From Bacteroidetes bacterium ADurb.Bin008 (GTDB taxonomy: Bacteria > Bacteroidota > Bacteroidia > Bacteroidales > Tenuifilaceae): DNA of 64,000 bases. The translations under genes and the position numbers were made by a program. Position 1 is the first letter of the stretch; each line of letters begins with the position of its first letter. The notes below the pieces were generated by a model, which did not search any database, was not told the DNA's origin, and saw only the letters and a list, made by a program, of their open reading frames with translations. The stretch spans positions 62,001-126,000 of the forward strand of contig MWFE01000062.1 of the NCBI GenBank assembly GCA_002071445.1, given 5' to 3'. Positions 35,901 through 44,793 of this stretch are shown here, in pieces.

Positions 35901-36761
35901 GGGATTGCTTGCCGTTGCATTGATTTCGCTGAATTTGGTGATATGAACGTCAATGCCGCTCTCACGTTTCCATTCGGCATATTCTAAAAAACTATCGTAA
36001 AAAATGTCGGGCATAATGCATAGCATAAGCTCTTTACCATCCTCTTTTCCAGCATACCTCTCGTTAAGAACCTGTTCGTAGTTGAAAATGGTGCTTCTGT
36101 ATAGCTGCGCAAATGATGGTGAAATTCTTTTCTGGGGAGAGGTTTTGGGGTTAACAACTTCTCCTCCGTGATAGTTAACCTTAACAGTTATAGATGAATA
36201 AACTTGTAATTCGGCTTTCTCAGGGATATATCGAACAGGGAAAACGGCCAAACGGGATATTCTGAAATCGCGCATTATTGAAGGTCTGTCCATGCTAGCC
36301 ATCTCGGAGGGAAAGGGGTTTGATGACCTGTAGGCCATAAGGTCCTTCGAGTATGGTGGCTCTTCCGATCCCTCTATCCAGCTACTACGTGCCGGTGCTA
36401 TGTCAATATTGCTAAAGGTAAACATCTCACCTTTTTCAATAACTTCAACGGTTACACCAGCTTTATCGGGAATTGCCAATACATGGGCAATATAGGGTAA
36501 TTCGGGACTACCGGGAATGGTGGTAAACATATCGGTGAGTAGATCGATGCTCTGATATGTATTGCCTTCCGCCTCAAAGTTCTTTATATCGAAACCCATC
36601 ATATCAACCCTAAGCACTATCCCATCCCCATCGCTTCGGAGAATAGTTGTCTGTGGGGCCATTTTTAAATCGGAGCTTTTATTAATCTTAACCCATTCTG
36701 CTTTTAATTGAATTGTCAAAATGGATAGTATAAAAGTAGTAATAAAGATATTTGTTTTCAT
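32994..36761 (-). CDS. C25 gingipain-like, NIDO-containing T9SS-secreted protein
   Basis: 1255 residues from ATG 36761 (signal peptide to about residue 21). A C25 propeptide (about 25-225) precedes a C25 peptidase fold (about 240-625) with LIVGDDAIFP, PEMMIGRF, LNYRGEGW at about 445 and the nucleophile region SIGCGVAMFD near 487. Then come CARDB/Ig-like domains (about 630-960), a nidogen-like domain (about 970-1160) and a T9SS type A sorting domain ending SFESKRMIKY. At the position of the gingipain catalytic His (GHG) this protein has Glu (RGEG), so peptidase activity is doubtful. An upstream extension to 36842 in the same frame is not credible as coding. Confidence 0.87.
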   Translation of the reverse strand: MKTNIFITTFILSILTIQLKAEWVKINKSSDLKMAPQTTILRSDGDGIVLRVDMMGFDIKNFEAEGNTYQSIDLLTDMFTTIPGSPELPYIAHVLAIPDKAGVTVEVIEKGEMFTFSNIDIAPARSSWIEGSEEPPYSKDLMAYRSSNPFPSEMASMDRPSIMRDFRISRLAVFPVRYIPEKAELQVYSSITVKVNYHGGEVVNPKTSPQKRISPSFAQLYRSTIFNYEQVLNERYAGKEDGKELMLCIMPDIFYDSFLEYAEWKRESGIDVHITKFSEINATASNPNTIKNYISDVYQNWEDRPTYVLIVGDDAIFPKKIVTYPSYSFPWEDFFVAVDGDDYFPEMMIGRFTNQDNNVMQIMMNKFKVYEKNPYTEDPTWIKKATCCSNNQYESQVQTKRFVADVLLQNGRFLSVDTMMSDGNWSSNCTYSITDIINALNQGRSFLNYRGEGWAYGWYASCYSFGHSEVMSLNNGQKMPFVTSIGCGVAMFDYSYGNCFGEDMIELGTINNPRGAVSFVGATSNTHTTYNNRIDKGMYIGMFQEGMETPGQSLLRGKLYMYNVFGNEYYVEYHYKVYCTLGDPSIHIWKNIPQEVNIDFTDLIYVGHSTVECVATYENTGFPVVNGTVTITGDDVFISGFTDETGKVIFDFIAPQAGNLTITVRGDRVKPKQGTIEVQLVEELIGISGDPIIEDIDGNNDGQINPNETCNIAFTLKNWGELEVKNIQATLSSSDEYITILTTDPVSYGSLSPNESKTGDPFQFVVKPNCPIGYAIPIVLHVSSLNSSWDYSLTLSVKGCSLQFDNFLVFDSLSTNMNYRMDPGETTALLVSITNIGDDLAYNVKGILTCNDPNITIIEPNSSFGSIPIGRTAYNRNDAFIVRVKDNCPAGYVAIYNLKIYTEDANYPYEASFSFSIPVSKQMSTDYTGPDGYGYYAYSNDDTFYEQRPEYKWAELNGSGTQIQLPQQSDFTTTINLPFNFKYYGIVYDQIRVSTDGWIAFGPGTQTIAENSTIPSNDEVNCMVAVFWDDLYDDEFFLGKIYYQHDGTNHRFIIQWDGISHNNFVDEPVREYFQVILLDPQYYPTLTGDGEIIFQYKEIHDTQSVTVGIENHSQNIGIQYVFNTKYHPTATSLGNAYAIKFTTTAPTVAEIVSVGPEIDPGLFNKSFALLQNYPNPFGDVTSIGYVIKHPGYVKIDVFSITGQLIRTLISQNLPAGSYNVTWNGKNNYGVPVPPGMYIYRLQTENSFESKRMIKY

Positions 36762-37131
36762 CTTATTGAATTGACACTTAAGTTGTTGTAAAAAGCAGTA
36801 AGTAAATAAGCACGGCTCTATTGCATGCTTACAAACTATCAAAAATAGTCATTAATTAATTTTTGAGTCAGGTATGCTCAACTTTTTAACTAATCAAAGA
36901 ATAATTCTATTCCTTTCTTTAGACGAATGATTTGCTTTCAATAAGTTGAACGTCAAACATCAATAGTTATGGTATATACTTTATGGTGCCGTTAATCTAT
37001 GCCATTGGATTCCCATTAATAAATGGCGAAAGCGGAAGATATTGAAATGCAATTATGGTAAATCTAATCTTCGTATGCAGTTTTAGTGCCACGGGATAAA
37101 CCTTAAACTATTTCAAATTCAAGGCGTGATA
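36762..37131. other. gene-free region upstream of the C25 gene
   Basis: 370 bp of A+T-rich sequence between the rsmE stop and the C25 protein start, both on the minus strand. A minus-strand TATTTTTG at 36840-36847 fits TAnnTTTG about 80 bp before the C25 ATG and may be its promoter. No RNA gene, terminator hairpin or repeat is apparent. Confidence 0.45.
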
Positions 37132-37833
37132 CTATCCATTGATGAGATTGGCCATGGAGCATGCAACCACACCGGCTGTTTCGGTACGCAGTCGGGAAGA
37201 ACCAAGGCTCACAGCGTTGAAATGGTTTTCAATGGCTGCCTGTATTTCCATGGGAGAAAAGTCGCCCTCCGGGCCAATGAGGATAATTACGCTTTCCCCT
37301 TTCCCAATAAATTCATGGGCATGCGCCGTGGCAAGATCGCCACAGTAGGCAATAAGTTTTACCTTTTCATTGGCATTTTTCAATACTGATTCAAAGGGGG
37401 TGGCAGTGTTGAGCTTAGGCAGCATGGCCTTGCCCGATTGTTTCATGGCTGAAATCATTACCCTTTCCAATCTCTCGAGGTTTACAACTTTTCTTTCGGA
37501 ATGCTCACATAGCAAGGGCGTAATTTCATCAATGCCTATTTCAGTGGCTTTTTCAACAAACCATTCAAGCCTATCCATATTTTTGGTAGGAGCAATGGCA
37601 ATATGAAGGCGAAAAGGGCGTTTTTCAAAATCTTTGATAACGCTTTCTATGCGAACCGTACAGCGCTTAGGATTGTCTTCAGCGATTTTGCAGTTGAAAA
37701 GATTGCCTTTACCGTCAACAATGCGTATAGAATCTCCAGCTCCCAAGCGTAATACTCTGACACAGTGTTTCGATTCTTCCTCGCTTAGGGTAATTTTTTG
37801 GCCATCAATATGGGGAACGTAAAAAATTTGCAT
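37132..37833 (-). CDS. rsmE: 16S rRNA (uracil(1498)-N(3))-methyltransferase RsmE
   Basis: 233 residues. An N-terminal PUA-like domain (MQIFYVPHIDGQKITLSEEESKHCVRVLRLGAGD) is followed by a SPOUT knot methyltransferase with LIGPEGDFSPMEI and VSLGSSRLRTETAGVVACSM, the SAM-binding knot. It methylates U1498 of 16S rRNA. The frame continues upstream to 38037, but that part overlaps the divergent YfcE gene and lies beyond the promoter element at 37851-37858; ATG 37833 gives the family's start. Confidence 0.95.
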   Translation of the reverse strand: MQIFYVPHIDGQKITLSEEESKHCVRVLRLGAGDSIRIVDGKGNLFNCKIAEDNPKRCTVRIESVIKDFEKRPFRLHIAIAPTKNMDRLEWFVEKATEIGIDEITPLLCEHSERKVVNLERLERVMISAMKQSGKAMLPKLNTATPFESVLKNANEKVKLIAYCGDLATAHAHEFIGKGESVIILIGPEGDFSPMEIQAAIENHFNAVSLGSSRLRTETAGVVACSMANLING

Positions 37834-37834
37834 G

Positions 37835-37858
37835 TATCTTTGATTTTGTACAAAGTTA
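37835..37858. promoter_or_regulatory. back-to-back -7 promoter elements, yfcE-type (+) and rsmE (-)
   Basis: Plus-strand TATCTTTG (37835-37842) points to ATG 37874; minus-strand TAACTTTG (37851-37858) points to the rsmE ATG at 37833. The two elements are 8 bp apart and face different ways, so the polymerases would cross each other's start region. Neither has a clean -33 element. Confidence 0.5.
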
Positions 37859-37873
37859 ACAATTATAGAAAAA

Positions 37874-38368
37874 ATGAAAAGGATAGGGATTGTTAGCGAC
37901 ACCCACGGCATGTGGGATGAAAAGCTGGAAGATTTTTTCAAGGGTTGCAATGAGATTTGGCATGCCGGCGATATTGGAAGCATAGAGTTGGCCAATACTA
38001 TTGCAGCATTTAAACCATTACGTGCGGTGCATGGCAATATTGACGATACTAAGGTTCGTAAAGCCTATCCTAAAATCCAACGTTTTAACTGTGAAGATGT
38101 GGATGTGCTGATGACGCACATAGCCGGCCACCCGGGTAAATATGATAAGAAAATACTTCCGATACTGACGTCAACTCCGCCGGCTATGCTGATTTGCGGC
38201 CATTCACACATACTCAGGGTGATCTACGATAAGAAGTACGATTTTTTGTTTATCAATCCCGGTGCAGCAGGGGAGAGCGGATTTCATACCATTAGAACTG
38301 CCATAAGGTTAACCATTGAGGGTAATGGCTTCAGCGATTTGGAAATACTTGAAATTCCCAAAAAATAA
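37874..38368 (+). CDS. YfcE-type metallophosphoesterase
   Basis: 164 residues, the size of YfcE/MJ0936 phosphodiesterases. Metal-binding motifs are complete: GIVSDTHG (Asp, His), WHAGDIG (Asp), AVHGNID (Asn, Asp), LMTHIAGHPG (His) and LICGHSHILR (His), then FINPGAAGESG. These enzymes hydrolyse phosphodiesters with Mn or similar metals; the physiological substrate is unknown. Cytoplasmic. Divergent from rsmE. Confidence 0.93.
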   Translation: MKRIGIVSDTHGMWDEKLEDFFKGCNEIWHAGDIGSIELANTIAAFKPLRAVHGNIDDTKVRKAYPKIQRFNCEDVDVLMTHIAGHPGKYDKKILPILTSTPPAMLICGHSHILRVIYDKKYDFLFINPGAAGESGFHTIRTAIRLTIEGNGFSDLEILEIPKK

Positions 38369-38440
38369 ATTTTAAAAAGTCGATACTATTCGAACGGGCA
38401 ATATCTCACTCCCCTCACGAATATCCACAAGAAATAAAGG

Positions 38441-41400
38441 CTAAGGAGTTTGATCATCGGATGTCGTATCTCCCTTCTTATCGTCTTTTTCCGCATCCAC
38501 GCCATTTGTATCATTGGCATTCCCTTCAAAGATTAGCTCATCGTACTCCTCCTCTTCGGAAAAACTGATTCCGGTTAGCTGTGAGTACCGCTCTCTCACC
38601 CTCTGCAATTCACGCTTGGTACCCACAACAAAGTTGTAAGGAATTTGACCTGCTTTAACCTTTACGCGTCTGTCTCTGCTCTTCATCGCTTTTATGGGGT
38701 CGGTAAAGGCGGCGTTGTGCGATGATACTTGCATTGACCCTTTGACGTAGTAAAATACGTAATATTTTTCCGGAGTTATCTGTAAGTACATCATCATCCA
38801 ATCCCCGGTATTGCGTTTAAGAATTTCAATAAAACCATCAACCTTTTTGTTGACGCTAATATTCCCAATAGTACCTATTCCAATCTTACCATAGGACACA
38901 AAGGAGCGATTTGAAGGATCCCACTTCATTTTCAGATCGCTAAACGTTATAGTATTCTGAAAGCCACTGGGTAATTGGCTCATGGCACCAAAAATTTTAA
39001 TTTGGTTTACTGCCGCCAATGCTTCGGCCGAGGTAGTACGCTCGTATAATGCTTTATGAAAAATTTTCCTGTTTAAGTCCACATTGAGTAACCCCGGTTG
39101 GCTTATTATTTCATTGGCCATGGTTTCCAGCGACTGCTGGTTGAAGTGGAAATCGAGCGACAGGATAAGGTCCATGGTTAGTGTGCTGTCCTCCAGTTTG
39201 TGCACCAGATTACCCGTGGTGTAGTTTTTAATTTGCCCCAAATTAACCGGAAACTTGACGGTTCCTTCACTGAAAAGTATGCAGAAGTCTGTGGCCAGTC
39301 CGATTAAATTGCCCGTTGTGTCAGGATTATGAATCTTATTCTTTGATCCTAACATGAATCGGTTTCTGTTTTTATTGTAATGCAAATATCCATCGGCGTC
39401 GATGAGGGTTTTGTCGCTAAATTCCTTACGTCCGCTGATGAAGCTCGGATAGAGATGTATGGAATCAACAGTGACTACACTCCCCGAGATAAGGGTGACG
39501 TTGTTCAGGTTCATGGGCTGTGGAGCAACGGGGATTAGTATGTCCAAAGGATCAATGGGGGCTTTGAACTTCACATTACTTGTCTTGATCTGTGGGCAAG
39601 TGCTGATGGGCTCTGCTCCTCCGTCGAAAAGCCAAATCTTATCCTGTGCGAAAATATCCACATTGCCAATGAATCCGAAACGGGGGCTTAGCTTAAACCT
39701 ATCAGGCGCGGTTAGGGTAGTTTGTGCATAGGTATTGCCTTGAGGGTCAACGCCCACTTCCTTAAGTTTCACTTTTTGGATGGAATCGTTTTCGTCAACG
39801 TAATCAATGGTCCCTTTGGCATAGTATTTCTTTCGGCTTTTTATTGTAATATCAGCATCGTAAATTCTGTGATACTTCTGGATATAATTTGCCACTATTT
39901 CTGACTTTTGTAGCGGCATAACCCTTTTTTTGGCATCCACTTCAACCTTTTGGTTATAGGGGTGTATTATGGCATCAGCCACAACGAGATACTTCACCGA
40001 ATCGGCCTTTAGGCCGGGGTTTCGCAAATTATACTTGGCTTTGGACGAGAAAAAGTATAGCGAGTCCTCGCCTTTCCATGTGGAGTAGAATAGCGATCCT
40101 GAGGGCAAAGTATCCCTGTCAATCATCCCTGAAACGTAGAACTTGTCCATTTCGACAAACTGCTGTCGATCCGGCGTAGAAAAAGTTAATTCGTTCCGCT
40201 CCATTGACCATTCAAACTCATCGAGGTGCGATTCGTACATCATGGGCTGCATGATGGCGTAAATGCTTTGGTCAATTTTACCGAAGTCACCTTTCCTGGC
40301 GTTAAAATCGATGAATGCCTTGAGATTATCTGAACTTAATGCCAAACTGTCCTTACCCACTATGTTAAATTCAGCGCTTGCCTTAGCGGATCTGTAGTCG
40401 GCTGCATTATAGTCGAAATGGTTTGATGTAAGCCTTGCTTTTTCCATGTCCATAAGGCCGGTGCCAACCAAACCTAAGGGCGTGAGTGTTAGATCTCCGG
40501 TGAACTTCGACTGCTTTTCAAACATTTCGAATGGCTTTTTCCCTCGGTAGGCGTAAAGAATCTCATTGTATGGTTGCCATTTCACTATATGTTGCGATCC
40601 GATGGTTTCAGGGAATTGGATCCCGGCATCACGCCTTCCAATGGTGAATGCTGTGGAGAGGGTACTCACTGAGTCGGGGAAAAAGTAGAGATCATCTGAC
40701 GCTGTTCGCGATGTGATGTATGTAAACTCGCCAATTCCTCTTAATCCCTTGTTGCTAAGGTCGATGGTTTTATAAAAAGTACCCCTGCCTTGGTATAGGG
40801 CGAATCCCTGTTCGGGCAATTCCCTTTTGAACCCGAGTGAATTATCGGGCCGAAGTACCAATGTGTCTTCCATGGTGCCTAGAATGTCAGCCGATTGAAA
40901 CAATCCGGTGAAATGCAGATCCTTATACTCGAAATCGTTTAAGTTGGAAAAGGTGAATGGGTAAATTTCGAAGTAGAAATTGTCGCGTTTATAGACCCCA
41001 TTGTGTATTGAGGGATCGTCGTAATAGACAAATGAGTTTTTCGTACTCCTGAAAATGGGGAACTCGGGATAATTCACCAATCCCGATTTATTGTCGGGTT
41101 GATCTATGAAAATTTCGCCTGTGATATTCTCGAGGGTACTTGTTACCGCTTCTAAAACCCTCTTCCCATACATGTCGTAATCTTGGGTTTGGACATCAAT
41201 GTTTAAAAGTTCTATTTCATCCAATACGAAGCTGAAGTTTTCATAGTTGAAGTTGAAGTTATGACCTTGAAAAGTGAAAAGGCCTGCCCTGACAACCCCG
41301 TCGAATGCAAAGTTCCTATTCTTCTTTAAAATAATCCTATTTCGGGCCGGATAGATAAATACATTTTGAGAATCGCTTACGGAAACATTCTGCACTCCAT

Positions 41401-43084
41401 TGACCTCCATCTCAAGGGTTGCCAAATTTAGCACCGCATTGGGTCTGCTTTGCGTTAGCGATTGAAATTTGATGACATCGTAATCAATGCGCCCTGTTCG
41501 GGCCCTAATGGCATCGTAAAGTTTTGGTAGTACCTGTATTTCGCCGGTTTCATATTCATATAGGATATAGCCCAGCATGGCCATTTGCATGATCACAATA
41601 CGGGTCTGCTCAATGGGCTTGCGCATGAAAATGGAAAATTCGTTAACATTGAATATGCGCGACCGAATCTGTCGGGTGAAGTTGGATATGGCAAAGAGGG
41701 GGTGCTGGTCGTCACGCCCCATGATTTGGTCGAATGATTCCTGATTGAAATAATTGTTGGATTCGAACGAGGCCCTTCCCTGCGAAGCCCCGATGGGAGG
41801 CCCGAATACTATCTCGTCCGTTCCCAGATTCCATGAGATTTGATTGAAATTGATGGAGAAATTATGGTATGTATTAAGTATTGGGCTTTGGGTTGTAAGG
41901 AAGTCGGTGGGTGCGATGGCCACCATTCTCACCTGGTCGTTGTACGTAAAACCCAATCCCGAATGGAAAATTGAATCGTTCTCAATTAGAAAGCGCACCT
42001 TGGCATTGTCTGATACAACAGACTGACGTTGAAATACATATATTTTCGATTCTATTCTAAGGAAATCTTTATTATTCCTTTTGAACAAAATAATAGCCGG
42101 TTGCTCGCGGGTTCCGCTTCCGTAAAATTTTGATCCGACCATGTAATACCCTCCGTCGTAGTCAACCCCTTCAAAAAGATTGTCTATATGGTATCGCTGC
42201 CCATAGGTGTGAAACTCGGGATGATCCACATTCGAAGCCTTGGTTGATTTTATCAGCCTGTCTTTAATGTATCCTAACGAGGGCGTTTTAAAATAGTCCT
42301 TATTGGTAAACCAAACTGAATCGGCCACATACTCATTTTTTGTCAAATCAATTCGGTAGTTGGAGAGCATGGCAAAGATTTCATCGACGGGCAGTTTGCT
42401 TCTTGCCCATGTAACCTTTCCTCCCTTTCCTCTCCATGTTTCGGAAAGAGGGTTGTAGATACCCTGAGTGGCAAGTATAACCATTGAGTCGGTTTCGTTT
42501 GAACAGATTAAGTCGAGCGTACCGAAACGGAAGGTTAATACGGAATCAAGCGTTACGGAATATTCGCCGTTACTCGTGCTCCATTTGTGAGCCGGTCTGA
42601 TTTTCAGAATGTTGTTTTCGAATATGCTCTGGGAATTTTGGATGAATTTGATGATAGTCGTTATGACAATGTTTGGGTCTTCAGCGTACATTTTCAGCCC
42701 ATTGAGCCATGTATCAAAACTTTTTTGAATCTGTTCATTGTACTTTAGGTTGAGCAGTATTTTCATCAGGCTCACAAAGTGGGATAAGTTAACATCGGTC
42801 TTCTTTAAAAGAAGGTTCGAGATTTCCACTATTTCAGCCTTTTTTTCGGGAGCAAAGTAATCGGTTGACCAAAATTGTGCAAATTCAACGGACTGAGCTT
42901 CTTCCTCCTTGGAAAGTTGGCCTTTTATGATGTCGTGTAATTGGAACGGGAAATTTTCAATCTCCTCTGTGAATCCTGTTATGCGTTGTGCATTAGCCGG
43001 TTGATGAAATAAAATGGCAAAAGCACCAATGGACATGAAAGCTGTCAGATATTGTAAACGGGTTGTGAGTTTAAGCATTTTCAT
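38441..43084 (-). CDS. very large conserved-type envelope protein, function unknown
   Basis: 1547 residues with a signal peptide (to about residue 32, PANAQ). After a helical N-terminal part (about 35-150) almost the whole chain is short repeating beta-strands with many F/Y/D/N residues, interrupted by phrases such as FHTYGQRYHI, FKRELPEQGFALYQGRGTFYKTIDL and GLRGIGEFTY; the C-terminus (about 1500-1547) is acidic and low-complexity. The strand pattern recalls OstA/AsmA-like periplasmic beta-superhelices, but I recognise no family. It is the last gene of a minus-strand run after prmA (20 bp gap). Confidence 0.75.
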   Translation of the reverse strand: MKMLKLTTRLQYLTAFMSIGAFAILFHQPANAQRITGFTEEIENFPFQLHDIIKGQLSKEEEAQSVEFAQFWSTDYFAPEKKAEIVEISNLLLKKTDVNLSHFVSLMKILLNLKYNEQIQKSFDTWLNGLKMYAEDPNIVITTIIKFIQNSQSIFENNILKIRPAHKWSTSNGEYSVTLDSVLTFRFGTLDLICSNETDSMVILATQGIYNPLSETWRGKGGKVTWARSKLPVDEIFAMLSNYRIDLTKNEYVADSVWFTNKDYFKTPSLGYIKDRLIKSTKASNVDHPEFHTYGQRYHIDNLFEGVDYDGGYYMVGSKFYGSGTREQPAIILFKRNNKDFLRIESKIYVFQRQSVVSDNAKVRFLIENDSIFHSGLGFTYNDQVRMVAIAPTDFLTTQSPILNTYHNFSINFNQISWNLGTDEIVFGPPIGASQGRASFESNNYFNQESFDQIMGRDDQHPLFAISNFTRQIRSRIFNVNEFSIFMRKPIEQTRIVIMQMAMLGYILYEYETGEIQVLPKLYDAIRARTGRIDYDVIKFQSLTQSRPNAVLNLATLEMEVNGVQNVSVSDSQNVFIYPARNRIILKKNRNFAFDGVVRAGLFTFQGHNFNFNYENFSFVLDEIELLNIDVQTQDYDMYGKRVLEAVTSTLENITGEIFIDQPDNKSGLVNYPEFPIFRSTKNSFVYYDDPSIHNGVYKRDNFYFEIYPFTFSNLNDFEYKDLHFTGLFQSADILGTMEDTLVLRPDNSLGFKRELPEQGFALYQGRGTFYKTIDLSNKGLRGIGEFTYITSRTASDDLYFFPDSVSTLSTAFTIGRRDAGIQFPETIGSQHIVKWQPYNEILYAYRGKKPFEMFEKQSKFTGDLTLTPLGLVGTGLMDMEKARLTSNHFDYNAADYRSAKASAEFNIVGKDSLALSSDNLKAFIDFNARKGDFGKIDQSIYAIMQPMMYESHLDEFEWSMERNELTFSTPDRQQFVEMDKFYVSGMIDRDTLPSGSLFYSTWKGEDSLYFFSSKAKYNLRNPGLKADSVKYLVVADAIIHPYNQKVEVDAKKRVMPLQKSEIVANYIQKYHRIYDADITIKSRKKYYAKGTIDYVDENDSIQKVKLKEVGVDPQGNTYAQTTLTAPDRFKLSPRFGFIGNVDIFAQDKIWLFDGGAEPISTCPQIKTSNVKFKAPIDPLDILIPVAPQPMNLNNVTLISGSVVTVDSIHLYPSFISGRKEFSDKTLIDADGYLHYNKNRNRFMLGSKNKIHNPDTTGNLIGLATDFCILFSEGTVKFPVNLGQIKNYTTGNLVHKLEDSTLTMDLILSLDFHFNQQSLETMANEIISQPGLLNVDLNRKIFHKALYERTTSAEALAAVNQIKIFGAMSQLPSGFQNTITFSDLKMKWDPSNRSFVSYGKIGIGTIGNISVNKKVDGFIEILKRNTGDWMMMYLQITPEKYYVFYYVKGSMQVSSHNAAFTDPIKAMKSRDRRVKVKAGQIPYNFVVGTKRELQRVRERYSQLTGISFSEEEEYDELIFEGNANDTNGVDAEKDDKKGDTTSDDQTP

Positions 43085-43104
43085 ACAGTGAATGGCCTTT
43101 GTTA

Positions 43105-43944
43105 TTAAATCTTTTCATATCCCACCAGTGCCCAATCGTCACGATGCCGCTGGACGAAAGGTTTTAGGCGTATGCTTTCGGCAACAGGGTTTAATTGATT
43201 TACATCGGATTTAAGGATGCCGCTGACTATGAGTATTCCTTTTTCGGAAAGGCTATTATTGTATATGGGCATATCGTTGACAAGCGTATTTAAATTGATA
43301 TTGGCCAGAATAATATCGAAATACTTGCCCTTAAGCAGCGAGGCATCGCCAAGCAGGGTGTCAATCCTGCTACAGCCGTTCGTCAAGGTATTTTCTTGGG
43401 CATTGTCAAATGCCCACTGATCGTTATCAATGGCAACCACATGCGCGGCTCCAAGTTTTTCGGCAACAATGCCTAAAACCCCTGTGCCACAGCCCATATC
43501 GAGTATGGCTTTTCCACGTACCTCCAAATTGAATAATTCTCTCACCATGAGCCATGTGGTTTGGTGGTGGCCTGTGCCAAACGACATTTTTGGCTCGATG
43601 GTTATTTCGAGGGCGAACCCGCTTTCTGTTCCGTGGAACGGGGCTCTTATGCGGCATAGGTTTTCAACGCAGACAGGCTCAAAATTCGACTCCCACTTTG
43701 TGTTCCAATTTTGATTTTCAATAAGCTCAGCTTGAAAATCGATACCGATACCTAAAAAGATTTCCTCGTTGATAAGCGTGGTTATTCCATGTGAGTCGTA
43801 GAATTGCTCCGGAATGTAGGCGAAAATGCCTTGGTTAAAATCTTCAAAACTATCGAATTGCATATCGGCCAGTAGGGCTACTAGTATTTCAGCATTCTGC
43901 TGGCTATAGGGTGTAATGGTAAATTTTACTTTGTAGTAGTTCAT
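43105..43944 (-). CDS. prmA: 50S ribosomal protein L11 methyltransferase
   Basis: 279 residues. The N-terminal domain (MNYYKVKFTITPYSQQNAEILVALLADMQFDSF) precedes a class I methyltransferase with KMSFGTGHHQTTWLM, motif I ILDMGCGTGVLGIVAEKLGA, and the catalytic loop DIILANINLNTLV. The enzyme trimethylates L11. ATG 43944 starts right beside the tpiA stop (43946); the longer TTG start would lie inside tpiA. Confidence 0.95.
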   Translation of the reverse strand: MNYYKVKFTITPYSQQNAEILVALLADMQFDSFEDFNQGIFAYIPEQFYDSHGITTLINEEIFLGIGIDFQAELIENQNWNTKWESNFEPVCVENLCRIRAPFHGTESGFALEITIEPKMSFGTGHHQTTWLMVRELFNLEVRGKAILDMGCGTGVLGIVAEKLGAAHVVAIDNDQWAFDNAQENTLTNGCSRIDTLLGDASLLKGKYFDIILANINLNTLVNDMPIYNNSLSEKGILIVSGILKSDVNQLNPVAESIRLKPFVQRHRDDWALVGYEKI

Positions 43945-43945
43945 A

Positions 43946-44710
43946 CTACTTTTCAGGGAATGATTTTGCAATGGCTATAAAATCGGATGCCACAAGCGAC
44001 GCACCCCCAATCAGCCCACCGTCCACATCGGGTTTGGCAAATATCTCCTTGGCGTTGTCGGGTTTGCAACTTCCGCCGTAAAGGATACTCGTCCCATTGG
44101 CTATTTCTTTACCATGCTGCTTTTCAATAATTTTACGGATAAAATTATGCATCTCCTGTGCCTGGTCGGGAGTGGCTGTTCGTCCGGTGCCAATGGCCCA
44201 TACCGGTTCGTATGCAACAATCACGTTTTTCATCTCCTGCTGGCTAATACGGGAAAGAACTTCCGCAAGCTGATTTTCAACCACCTGAAAATGCCTGTTT
44301 GCATCACGTTCCTCCAACTTTTCGCCACAGCAGAAAATGGGAGAAAGTCCATTCTGCAGCGCCAACTTCACCTTGTTCAGGAGTATTTCTCCGGTTTCGC
44401 CAAAATACTCTCTGCGTTCTGAGTGCCCAATGATAACATATACAGCACCGGATGATGCAATCATTGCCGGAGCAACCTCACCCGTATAGGCTCCCTTTTC
44501 CCACGATGAGCAGTTCTGGGCGGCAACCTTAACCCTGCATTTATTTAACTCGTTTACAATGCTTGTAATGTGCGTAAAGGGGGGTGCAACAATGAGTTCA
44601 ACTTCGTTGGGAACTCCGGACGACAGGTTTCTTACATCCTGAGCAAGCGCTAAGCCCTGTTGAGGAGTGGTATTCATTTTCCAATTCCCTGCAACTATTC
44701 TTTTTCTCAT
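43946..44710 (-). CDS. tpiA: triose-phosphate isomerase
   Basis: 254 residues, standard TIM barrel. Catalytic residues are all visible: Lys11 in AGNWKMN, His in IIGHSERREYFGET, Glu in VAYEPVWAIGTG, and the phosphate loop GGSCKPDNAKE and GGLIGGASL. It interconverts glyceraldehyde 3-phosphate and dihydroxyacetone phosphate in glycolysis. A -7 element at 44767 gives it a likely promoter of its own, reading on into prmA. Confidence 0.98.
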   Translation of the reverse strand: MRKRIVAGNWKMNTTPQQGLALAQDVRNLSSGVPNEVELIVAPPFTHITSIVNELNKCRVKVAAQNCSSWEKGAYTGEVAPAMIASSGAVYVIIGHSERREYFGETGEILLNKVKLALQNGLSPIFCCGEKLEERDANRHFQVVENQLAEVLSRISQQEMKNVIVAYEPVWAIGTGRTATPDQAQEMHNFIRKIIEKQHGKEIANGTSILYGGSCKPDNAKEIFAKPDVDGGLIGGASLVASDFIAIAKSFPEK

Positions 44711-44766
44711 GGTAGTTATTTTATTGATTAATTAGTAATTCAACAGTTTTTATTCCTGAACTACTC

Positions 44767-44774
44767 CAAAGGTA
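44767..44774 (-). promoter_or_regulatory. Bacteroidota -7 promoter element for tpiA
   Basis: Minus-strand TACCTTTG, an exact match, 56 bp before the tpiA ATG and in the gap after the permease gene. No -33 element seen. Confidence 0.5.
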
Positions 44775-44793
44775 GTAAAAAATGTTTATTACG

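Noticed and set aside
36762..36842. 27-codon upstream extension of the C25 protein
   Set aside because: The signal peptide begins at ATG 36761, and the extension has cysteines and no secretion logic.
37834..38037. Upstream extension of the rsmE frame by 68 codons
   Set aside because: It covers the divergent YfcE-type gene and the promoter elements; RsmE homologues start at the ATG at 37833.
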